From contig CAYLRU010000053.1 of assembly GCA_964386565.1 (NCBI GenBank), positions 1-18,120 of the forward strand: DNA of 18,120 nucleotides. The letters are read 5' to 3'. Made by a program: the position numbers and the translations under genes. Source of the DNA: CAYLRU01 sp964386565. GTDB lineage: Bacteria; Desulfobacterota; Desulfobacteria; Desulfobacterales; UBA5616. The notes under the pieces were generated by a model that was not told the origin of the DNA, searched no databases, and was given only the letters and a program-made list of their open reading frames with translations. Below are positions 7,571-14,672 of the stretch, in pieces. Within the stretch, counting starts at the first letter, position 1, and each line of letters begins with the position of its first letter.

Positions 7571-8526
7571 TTTTCTGCTTCTCCGACTTCTATGAATTCA
7601 AATCCGGTTTGTGGTGTCCCTTTAATGACGACAGGTTTGCAAATATCCTCCCAAAGAGGCATGGCTGATGTATCGTTCAATAAATAAGAGCGGGTGTACG
7701 CATATGGGAAATCAATCCCGAGATATTCACAGAGCAGCGTCAAGCGCATCGGCGGGTCCAGGCCGATATCAATAACATAGCAATCGTCCTCGTTAACAAT
7801 CAAATCAAATTTGGTCAGTAAATTTTCAGCCCCCAAAGCAGACACGACCTTTTGCAATTTGCGGATCACAACGGCGTGTCCCGGCCCCAATACACTGACA
7901 GGAACCGCCGCTGTATCACTGAATTTCATAAACACAAATGATTGCCCGGCATATAAATTAAGACGAAAGTGAACCCCTTTTATTTCTTCCTGGACCAAAA
8001 AAACATTGCGATAGAAGGAATCGTGCTCTTTCGGCAATGGCGGGATTTTGCCGTCAACAATTCTATAACAGTAATTGGGGGATTTCCCATAATCAGACTT
8101 CAGAAAATAAACTTTACGTTTATCCAATGTGAAAGAACTTTCCGTATCATACAAAACAGTGGGGGGGACTGATACGTCATTTTCCTTCAGCATCGCGTAA
8201 AACTTGACTTTATCGATACATGTATCAACGGACGTCGGACTTAAAAAAGTGAGATTTAATTCTTCAGCAAGCTTGGCTGCCCCTTCATAGGCAAAGTGAG
8301 CGGCTGCTGTAAAAATCTTGTCTTCATCGCACCAGCCTTCGATTTCCGCCATTTTTCTCAGATTATAAATATCAGTATAACCGATATCATAAAATCGATC
8401 AGATAGTTTTGCGCCGGGAGCACCGGGATTCCTGTCCGTCCCGATAACGGTGAAACCAAGCTTCCGTGCAGCTGTCAAATATGGAACCTGGTCATAATTG
8501 CATCCTAAAAAAAATACCTTAGCCAT
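7567..8526 (-). CDS. divergent ATP-grasp protein (second of three in the operon)
   Basis: The 319-residue protein starts MAKVFFLGCNYDQVPY and shares the pre-ATP-grasp signature (GTDRNPGAPGAKLSD near 29-43) with its two paralogues. The ATP-grasp core is recognisable: DKVKFYAMLKENDVSVPPT, YFLKSDYGKSPN in place of the usual K-P loop, and VQEEIKGVHFR. The Mg-binding segment reads YVIDIGLDPPMRL, with Asp where most ATP-grasp enzymes have Glu and Asn, and it is shorter than the other two. It may be a specialised ligase or a partner subunit. Its start overlaps the previous gene's stop by 8 bp (ATGGCTAA), and its stop overlaps the glycosyltransferase start (ATGA), so it is tightly coupled. Substrates are unknown. 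Confidence 0.75.
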   Translation of the reverse strand: MAKVFFLGCNYDQVPYLTAARKLGFTVIGTDRNPGAPGAKLSDRFYDIGYTDIYNLRKMAEIEGWCDEDKIFTAAAHFAYEGAAKLAEELNLTFLSPTSVDTCIDKVKFYAMLKENDVSVPPTVLYDTESSFTLDKRKVYFLKSDYGKSPNYCYRIVDGKIPPLPKEHDSFYRNVFLVQEEIKGVHFRLNLYAGQSFVFMKFSDTAAVPVSVLGPGHAVVIRKLQKVVSALGAENLLTKFDLIVNEDDCYVIDIGLDPPMRLTLLCEYLGIDFPYAYTRSYLLNDTSAMPLWEDICKPVVIKGTPQTGFEFIEVGEAEK

Positions 8527-9622
8527 CTGTTCCCCTTTGTGTTGATCTGATCATATGTTCTATCGATATCCGGTCCGGGGCACTTAAGATCTCGTAAGGA
8601 CGGTCCGATACCAGCCCTTCGCCTTCACGGAACACTATCGCTGTTGGTGAAAAATTGATATTGTTATAAGACGTATGGCGGCCTGTTAAAGATCGTATCA
8701 AAGATCCCAATACATCAAATGAAGAACTTGCCGGAAATAATGCTTCCAATATCATATCCCCGCCTAAATCAAGGTGAATTTCTATCAATTTTGGTACTCC
8801 CCCGGATTCACAACGGCAAGACATATTAAATGCGGTTGTATCCAAGCCGAAAGCATTAACAACCTTTTTTGCCAGGTTGATTATACGTGTTTCTTCAGGT
8901 TGACCGGTAAATAATGAGGGTACGGCAAAGCCATAACCGGCAATATTACCGTTTTTATCAACTACATTAATTTCATCAAGCAGGGTAATGGGATACAATT
9001 GTCCACTCTGTATGACGGACATGAGGGAAACATTGCGTCCCGGCACAAACGCTTCAATGTTTACGACACCGTTCATCGAAACGGCTTTTGCCGCTGTAAC
9101 CGCATGGGGTATCGCATGCGCATCTTTAACTATACGGACACCGCTTTTGCCGACAATCGAAAGAGAAGGTTTAACCACGCAAGGAAGAGGGAAACGATTT
9201 TTCTCGATTTCAGCAAGAGATGATACAGCATGGCAAGAGGGCGCGGCAATTCCATGCTCTTTAAGCAATCTCATCAGTCGTGATTTGTCAATAATGCAGC
9301 GTGCAGATGCAGGAGGAACCCCGGGCAAAGAAAACGCCCGGCATATTTCTGCTGTTGTTACAACCGGGATACCGGAAGACCGGTTAATAACTCCCAGCAG
9401 TTTGTACCTGTCTTGTAAAACGTGGAGCTGACTGATTATCGGCTTCCCCTCATAAGTACTTTGTACAATCCGCTCATCACTAAAGATAAATCCCGGTGCA
9501 TCCGGATTGCGGTCTATGGCGATCACGGAAAATCCCAGTTCCCTGGCTTTTTTTATAACGATCATCTGTGACTTGCCGGCCGCCATGCAGATAATTGCCG
9601 GTTTTAATCGGTCTGTGTCCAT
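8519..9622 (-). CDS. ATP-grasp ligase-like protein (first of three in the operon)
   Basis: This 367-residue protein opens with a Rossmann-like pre-ATP-grasp domain (VIAIDRNPDAPGF, FSDERIV). The ATP-grasp fold follows: DKSRLMRLLKEHGI, PCVVKPSLSIVGKSGV (ATP-binding Lys and a Gly-rich loop), NIEAFVPGRNVS, and a metal segment LIEIHLDLGGD, where the usual E-x-N-x-R is altered. A good AGAAGGT ribosome site lies just upstream of the ATG, after a 28-bp gap from the PseG-like gene. It resembles carbamoyl-phosphate-synthase/PurK-type carboxylate-amine ligases. In a nonulosonic-acid operon such a ligase could couple an amino or hydroxy acid to a free amine on the sugar (inference). Confidence 0.82.
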   Translation of the reverse strand: MDTDRLKPAIICMAAGKSQMIVIKKARELGFSVIAIDRNPDAPGFIFSDERIVQSTYEGKPIISQLHVLQDRYKLLGVINRSSGIPVVTTAEICRAFSLPGVPPASARCIIDKSRLMRLLKEHGIAAPSCHAVSSLAEIEKNRFPLPCVVKPSLSIVGKSGVRIVKDAHAIPHAVTAAKAVSMNGVVNIEAFVPGRNVSLMSVIQSGQLYPITLLDEINVVDKNGNIAGYGFAVPSLFTGQPEETRIINLAKKVVNAFGLDTTAFNMSCRCESGGVPKLIEIHLDLGGDMILEALFPASSSFDVLGSLIRSLTGRHTSYNNINFSPTAIVFREGEGLVSDRPYEILSAPDRISIEHMIRSTQRGTDG

Positions 9623-9650
9623 TAATGAGACCTTCTGCTTTGATTCTATA

Positions 9651-10805
9651 TTAACGCTTTTCGCAAATCATCCTGGCAATACGCGTAACGCCGTCAAATT
9701 TAATACCCTGAAAGGTGGAAACAGGTGACCGTCTTTTCAGACGTTTTAACCAACACTTAACCGTGTCAGCCAGCATTTTTTTATCTATGGAAAGGGGCAC
9801 AGATATATAAGTGCCCATGTCAGCCGCTGCAAACGCCGAGGCTGACTCGGCATGATCTTCCGTCAAACACAGATAAATAGCAGGCACTCCCATGGCCGCC
9901 AGTTCATAAGCCGTCACACCGAAGGAAGCCACGGCAAGATCGCTTTGCGCCATTCGTTTCGCCATATTTTGGACATTTTCTTGCACGTCAAAGCGGTGTT
10001 TGCAACCGGACAGCAGGTTGTTAAGTTCTTCTTTATGCTGAAATCCGGCGCCTAAAACCACGACGGCCTCAAAATCTTCATCAAGCAGTTCCAGAGCCTT
10101 TATCGTTTTAATTGTCATGCCGTGCGGGTCGCTGCCGCCCATGGTGACTAAAATGCGCGGTTTTGCGTTTCGCGTTTCGCGTTTTGCGCGTTTATCAACA
10201 AAATGCATTGCATTTACGAATTCGCGGCGGAGGATTACCCATTCCCAGCCGACATAAAGTTTGCCGGTAAAGCCGGTCCAATCCATGCGTTTAACTTGTG
10301 GAACCGGGGGATAAAAAGCAAGATCAGCAGATAGACGTTTGTCTTCGGGATCATCAATGGTGACTGTCAGAATCCCCTTACCGCGTAGTTCATCGGCAAC
10401 CGTTCTCTGCAGCCCGTCGCGCACGTCGAGGATAATCGTTTTGGGATCAACATTATTGACACATTCATTCATCCATTTTTTATAATCAAATGCTTGCCCG
10501 TTTTCTGTCGGAAGAATAACCTGATAACCTTTTTCCTTTACCATCCCGATTCCTATAGGACCGGTACGCATGGCAAAAGCAATACGGCAATCGTGGGCGT
10601 CACGCAGTTCATCCGCAAGGGCAAGGCAGCGGACAATATGGCCCAGGCCGATTTCGGGGCTGCCGTCGCAGCGGAATAAAACAGTTGTCATTTGCTTCGC
10701 GGTATGCGTCATTTTGTCTGCGCCGTCATTGGTCATTTTTTGCCGGCGGTGTTCATGTATCTGCAAATCCTCCGGTTTCTTGACACAAGTTTCCCCAATG
10801 ACCAT
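9651..10805 (-). CDS. PseG/SpsG-like nucleotide-sugar hydrolase
   Basis: The core (from residue 39, MTTVLFRCDGSPEIGLGH) matches PseG, the hydrolase that removes UDP from UDP-2,4-diacetamido-trideoxyhexose before the NeuB-type condensation, and SpsG of Bacillus. Landmarks are GLGHIVRC with the catalytic-type His, VTMGGSDPHG in the middle, and FGVTAYELAAMGVPAIYL near the end, the GT-B-like UDP site. The ATG at 10805 has a good AAGGA site and follows the aminotransferase stop with a 1-bp gap, giving 384 residues with a 38-residue extension absent from the family. Starts at residues 24, 32 or 39 lack a clear ribosome site. A run of 7-bp repeats at 10155-10191 codes for the linker RAKRETRNAK before the second domain. 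Confidence 0.85.
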   Translation of the reverse strand: MVIGETCVKKPEDLQIHEHRRQKMTNDGADKMTHTAKQMTTVLFRCDGSPEIGLGHIVRCLALADELRDAHDCRIAFAMRTGPIGIGMVKEKGYQVILPTENGQAFDYKKWMNECVNNVDPKTIILDVRDGLQRTVADELRGKGILTVTIDDPEDKRLSADLAFYPPVPQVKRMDWTGFTGKLYVGWEWVILRREFVNAMHFVDKRAKRETRNAKPRILVTMGGSDPHGMTIKTIKALELLDEDFEAVVVLGAGFQHKEELNNLLSGCKHRFDVQENVQNMAKRMAQSDLAVASFGVTAYELAAMGVPAIYLCLTEDHAESASAFAAADMGTYISVPLSIDKKMLADTVKCWLKRLKRRSPVSTFQGIKFDGVTRIARMICEKR

Positions 10806-10806
10806 T

Positions 10807-12108
10807 CTATTCCTTCGTCAATCTCTGAAATCCCTGGTGGGCTGGTGAAATTTTGAGCAGTGTTGACGGATCATTCCGACTGATCTTTTCAAAGATATCA
10901 TCAACTGCATCGGCGTATGCTTTCACATCCTCCAATGTATGGGCAAAGGATGGTTTGAACTGGTGAAATCCCAAAAAACCGTGTTTCAGCATTTCGACAG
11001 TGAAAAAGGTCATCCGTTTCCGGTTGTCGTCGTTTTTGAAAGCAAAGTGTCCCAGTGTCGGAATGCCGGAAACATGGGCGTCAAGATGGTATTTGTCCGA
11101 CTTTTCCTGCCATACTTTTTTTACCGCATTTCCGATATTGATTATATGGCCGGCCACGTTTTCCTTTATGTATTTTTGTATTGTGGCGATGGCCGCGGCC
11201 GGACCGATTCTTTCAGTCCAGTTGGTACTTGAAATAAAGGTGGTTTGTGCCGCCTGCATAACTTTTTCCGTACCGATAACGGCCGCCATGGCATATCCGT
11301 TGGCCATTGACTTGGCGAATACCGCAATGTCGGGATTTATGCCGTATTTCAGATGGATGCCGCCTGCACACATGCGAAAGCCGCTTGTTATCTCATCGAA
11401 TATGAGGACAGCGTTGATTTCTCCGGCAAAATCCTTTAATTTCTGAAGCGCATCAGCCGGCAATTCTTCACCTCTTGCAGGTTCTATTACGATTGCAGCA
11501 ATTTGCTTTTCTTTCCCTTTTATAGTATCGGCAAGATTTTCAATATCTTGAAGATAAAATGGCAAAATGGTTCCTTTAAGACCGCGGGGCACGCCCCTGG
11601 GTTCCAGGCCTGACATGAGCTGTCCGTCAAGGGCATCATTCTCACCCAGATTTGCCGCCAGGTACCAGTCCTGCCAACCGTGATAGCCGCTGAACAGAAC
11701 AATGTCCCGCCCGGTAAATGCCCGGGCTATACGGATGGCCATTGCCATGGCCTCGCCCCCGCCTCTCGTGTAACGAACCATCTGCGCCCAGGGATGTATT
11801 CCCGTTAAAAGCTCGGCAAGTTCAACCTCTTCCGGGCAGTTCAGGGATGAAGAATTGCCGTTTTTTATGGCTTCGATAACGGCATTATCCACATCATCAT
11901 CAGCATATCCCAAAATGTTCGCCCCGATGCCCATGATGCTCATATCGGTATATTCATTATTATCGAGATCCCATACACGGCAGCCCTTGGCCCGATCATA
12001 GTAGGCCGGCCAGACGCCAGGAGCGAACATTTCCGGCCGCTTGGACAGCAGTTGTGTACCGCCGGGAATGAGTCTTTTCGCTTTTTTATAGAGTTCCTGT
12101 CCTTTCAT
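10807..12108 (-). CDS. class III aminotransferase, glutamate-1-semialdehyde aminomutase-like
   Basis: The 433-residue PLP enzyme resembles HemL. It starts LYKKAKRLIPGGTQLLSKRP and has TRGGGEAMAMAIRIARA near 114-130, GYHGWQD near 141-147, IVIEP near 206-210, the cofactor Asp in FDEITSGFR (237-245), and PLP-Lys266 in FAKSMANGYAMAAVIG. Its place between a cytidylyltransferase and a PseG-like gene argues against heme synthesis. It probably transaminates or isomerises a sugar or sugar-derived acid. The ATG at 12108 overlaps the previous stop (ATGA); a TTG 24 bases upstream is in frame but unnecessary. The substrate is unknown. A second aminotransferase next to a PseC-like one suggests a sugar with an additional amine or an amino-acid-like substituent (inference). 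Confidence 0.88.
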   Translation of the reverse strand: MKGQELYKKAKRLIPGGTQLLSKRPEMFAPGVWPAYYDRAKGCRVWDLDNNEYTDMSIMGIGANILGYADDDVDNAVIEAIKNGNSSSLNCPEEVELAELLTGIHPWAQMVRYTRGGGEAMAMAIRIARAFTGRDIVLFSGYHGWQDWYLAANLGENDALDGQLMSGLEPRGVPRGLKGTILPFYLQDIENLADTIKGKEKQIAAIVIEPARGEELPADALQKLKDFAGEINAVLIFDEITSGFRMCAGGIHLKYGINPDIAVFAKSMANGYAMAAVIGTEKVMQAAQTTFISSTNWTERIGPAAAIATIQKYIKENVAGHIINIGNAVKKVWQEKSDKYHLDAHVSGIPTLGHFAFKNDDNRKRMTFFTVEMLKHGFLGFHQFKPSFAHTLEDVKAYADAVDDIFEKISRNDPSTLLKISPAHQGFQRLTKE

Positions 12109-12890
12109 GATGGATGATCCTTGATATCCCAAAGTTTTTGATATCCCTCCTTGCCGATGAATGCCTGATTCAGTTCGGTAATTTCAGGATTCGCAGACAG
12201 GTAATCCAGGATATCATTCATCAGGAAGGGTTGTTTGTCGTTGAATAATGCCCCGTATACTTGAGAAACAAGCTTAAAATCTTCTTCGTTGTCCACGGTC
12301 CAGCGAAGCTGCGAATAGTCCTTTTTGCTTTCCAGGACGTCACAACGGAAAATATTTTTGTTTCTCCAGATATAGGGTGTCACGTGTTCGCGATCGGATG
12401 CCTCATGCGCCTTGCGCCACGCCTTTTCCAGTGCAGCAAAGCGAATGCACTCGGCATCCAGTCCGTCGGGGAATCTGCCGCCGGCAAGATGAATGGCGCC
12501 TGCGCCGGTTGCAACGCCGACATGGTCGGCATCTACCGCCCGATATAAGTCCAGCAGATCGGAAATGATTTCCGGATCAACAAAGGGGCAGTCCCCGGTG
12601 ATGCGCAGCAGTGGATCGCCTTTATACAACAGGGCTGCCTGATAAAAACGGTCCAGCACGTCATTTTCACTTCCTGAGAAAACAGTTATGTTTTCCGCAG
12701 TGCAGAATTGACGGATCGGGTCATTCTCCGGCTGATCGGACGTTGCTACAATGACATCGACGAGTTCGGGTACGAAGCGGAGGCGGTGCACAATGTGCCA
12801 CAGCATAGGCCGGCCAAGGATCGGCTTTAACACCTTACCGGGCAGACGCGATGACCCCATCCGCGCCTGGATAATCGCAACAGGATTCAT
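12105..12890 (-). CDS. SpsF-type cytidylyltransferase (CMP-nonulosonate activation)
   Basis: This 261-residue NTP-transferase carries IIQARMGSSRLPGKV (6-20), the CTP-binding loop, RITGDCPFVDP (96-106) with metal-binding Asp, and FPDGLDAE (140-147). It belongs to the SpsF/PseF branch of the acylneuraminate cytidylyltransferase family. It should activate the NeuB-type product with CMP for transfer. It begins 1 bp after the stop of the synthase gene and overlaps the next gene by ATGA, so synthase and activating enzyme are coupled, as is usual in nonulosonic-acid operons. It could equally be called PseF-like. Exact sugar specificity cannot be read from sequence. Confidence 0.9.
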   Translation of the reverse strand: MNPVAIIQARMGSSRLPGKVLKPILGRPMLWHIVHRLRFVPELVDVIVATSDQPENDPIRQFCTAENITVFSGSENDVLDRFYQAALLYKGDPLLRITGDCPFVDPEIISDLLDLYRAVDADHVGVATGAGAIHLAGGRFPDGLDAECIRFAALEKAWRKAHEASDREHVTPYIWRNKNIFRCDVLESKKDYSQLRWTVDNEEDFKLVSQVYGALFNDKQPFLMNDILDYLSANPEITELNQAFIGKEGYQKLWDIKDHPS

Positions 12891-12891
12891 T

Positions 12892-13770
12892 TCAACTTAT
12901 CCATTTCATTCTGGTTTTTAACAGCGGCCTGAGTCCGTCGGACGGGTCCGCCCGCCAGTTGCGGTCTGCCCGTTCACCGGGGGTTGGTGATTTTTCCCCT
13001 GTGCCATCGGCCTGGAAAGCCGCATTCACGGTGTCAATTACCGGTTTCATCTGATCCGGCAGCCAGCAATGCCCGGTTTTAAACTCATCGCCTGTACCGT
13101 CAAGATCGAGATGAAATTCGATCATTTGAGCGCCCCAATGATGAATTGCCCGGTAGATGACGCCCGGCTGGACGCAGTGATCGGACCAACCGAATTTGAT
13201 TTCGGATTTTGAATTCCGGATTTCAAATTGTTTTCGCAAGGTTTCGATGGCGGCGAGATTGCATTCGTTTGCCGGAGTGGGGTAGCCGGATACACAGTGG
13301 AGCACTGTCAGATCCCTGCATCCCTCTGACAGGAGCGTTTCCACGGCGCCTTTGATTTCCCCGATGGTTGCCATGCCGGTGGAAATGACCACAGGTTTCC
13401 CGGTGTGAGCACAGGCCGCAAGAAGGTCTTTCCAGAGTATCTCATAAGAGGCGATCTTGTAAAAATCAACATACGGCAGCAATTCGTTTACAGCCGCAAG
13501 GTAGAAAGGCGTACAGGAAAATTGAATGTTTTTTTCCGTGCAGCGTTTGGCAATAGGATCTAAAAATTCAACGGGCAGCTCCCATTGCTTGCGTTTACGG
13601 TGTTCTTCGCTCTTCTGTAAAATCTCGGGAGCGAATAATTCCTCAATCCGGAATAATTGAAATTTGACGGCTGCGCATCCGATTTCAGATGTTTTATCGA
13701 TAAAATCAAAACATCGGGCCAGGTCCTGGTTATGATTGCTGGAAACTTCTGCGACAAAAACAGGCTTCAT
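12892..13770 (-). CDS. NeuB/PseI/SpsE-family nonulosonic-acid synthase, short form without SAF domain
   Basis: The 292-residue TIM-barrel protein should condense phosphoenolpyruvate with a six-carbon amino sugar to form a nine-carbon 2-keto acid. Family landmarks are VAEVSSNHNQD (6-16), AVKFQ (34-38), YKIASYE (104-110), VISTGMATIGE (128-138), LHCVSGYPTP (157-166) and SDH (196-198), then EFHLDLDGTGDEFKTGHCW. The C-terminal SAF/antifreeze-like domain of NeuB and PseI is missing. The gene ends cleanly after WRADPSDGLRP and the next gene starts 1 bp later, so this is a short variant rather than a break. A small repeat at 13191-13230 puts the extra residues FEIRNSKSEI into the loop before SDH. The ATG at 13770 overlaps the preceding stop (ATGA); an upstream TTG is in frame but less likely. 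Confidence 0.88.
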   Translation of the reverse strand: MKPVFVAEVSSNHNQDLARCFDFIDKTSEIGCAAVKFQLFRIEELFAPEILQKSEEHRKRKQWELPVEFLDPIAKRCTEKNIQFSCTPFYLAAVNELLPYVDFYKIASYEILWKDLLAACAHTGKPVVISTGMATIGEIKGAVETLLSEGCRDLTVLHCVSGYPTPANECNLAAIETLRKQFEIRNSKSEIKFGWSDHCVQPGVIYRAIHHWGAQMIEFHLDLDGTGDEFKTGHCWLPDQMKPVIDTVNAAFQADGTGEKSPTPGERADRNWRADPSDGLRPLLKTRMKWIS

Positions 13771-14672
13771 TTTCCGTTCCAAAGCGTAGGGTTTAGTATC
13801 CGATCATCTATGGCATTGAAAAGACCGTCGGCTTCCATGATGATATCCTTTGCGACTGTTGATCTCCAGAGATCGCAGTTCTCAAGCACCTGGACCGGCG
13901 CTTCTGCGCCAAACAGTACGCATGATTCCGGGTATTTAATTTTAATATAGTGCAATGCCAACGCGGTTCTTGTCATATTTTTTTCCTTGGCAAACGTTTT
14001 GAGTTGTTGGAGAACGGGACGCGCAAAGGACATGTTTCGGGGTAAATCCTGCATTTCCATAAGGATGAGGCCCTGCAAAAAAATGCTTCGTATATGAATT
14101 TTTTTGTTTTTTGCAATTGCTGTCTGAAACACGCCTGCCTTTTCAAAACGGCGGTCCAGGATATTCGCAGGCAACTGGACGATGTCTATCAGGTCTGAAT
14201 CAAGTGCCGCGCTTGCTGCTTCAGGGGAATATACAGATATACCGATGTGTTCCACATATCCATCGCGAATTAAGTTTTTGAGAATGTCACCCAAACCCTT
14301 TTCCATAAAATCAAGGTGATGTTCCCTGTGAAGCATCAAACAGTATAATTTGGGAATTTTTAAAACCCGGATGCTGTGCGCAACCGCCTGCAGCACCTCG
14401 TCTTTGTTTAAAAGACGGGTGTCGGGGTGCAGTTTTGTCGTTATCCTGGCCGTTTCTGCAAGGCCGAAACCATCCAAAATACGCCCCAACAGGGATTCAG
14501 ATTCACCATAGTCCTGGGCCGTGTCAAAATGCGTAACACCCTGATGCCAGGCGGTTCTTATTATCGCTTCCGCTTGTTGCGGCCCTGGTTGCCCGATACG
14601 GTTGGCAATCCCGTAGGCCATGCCGAGTTGGGCGGTTCCCAGAATGAGTCGCCTGCAATCCGTCATTTCCAT
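13767..14672 (-). CDS. aldo/keto reductase
   Basis: The 301-residue AKR opens RLILGTAQLGMAYGIAN. It has the catalytic set Asp50, Tyr55 (HFDTAQDYGESE), Lys80 (TTKLH) and His115 (LMLHREH), followed by YVEHIGISVYSPE and the NAD(P)-binding C-terminal part. Genes of this type sit beside NeuB- and SpsF-like genes in many surface-glycan clusters, but the exact ketone reduced is not established here. A C-4, C-7 or C-8 keto intermediate of the sugar is possible (inference). The ATG at 14672 shares its A with the upstream stop (TGATG), with an AAGGCGG site about 10 bases before it. A TTG at 14678 and an ATG at 14666 are alternatives. Confidence 0.88.
   Translation of the reverse strand: MEMTDCRRLILGTAQLGMAYGIANRIGQPGPQQAEAIIRTAWHQGVTHFDTAQDYGESESLLGRILDGFGLAETARITTKLHPDTRLLNKDEVLQAVAHSIRVLKIPKLYCLMLHREHHLDFMEKGLGDILKNLIRDGYVEHIGISVYSPEAASAALDSDLIDIVQLPANILDRRFEKAGVFQTAIAKNKKIHIRSIFLQGLILMEMQDLPRNMSFARPVLQQLKTFAKEKNMTRTALALHYIKIKYPESCVLFGAEAPVQVLENCDLWRSTVAKDIIMEADGLFNAIDDRILNPTLWNGK

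Noticed and set aside
10939..11446. Plus-strand frames opposite the class III aminotransferase
   Set aside because: They are shadows of a well-supported minus-strand gene.
10807..12108. Assignment as HemL of heme biosynthesis
   Set aside because: PLP residues match, but the gene lies inside a sugar operon with 1-4 bp junctions and no other heme genes, so a sugar or sugar-linked role is more likely.
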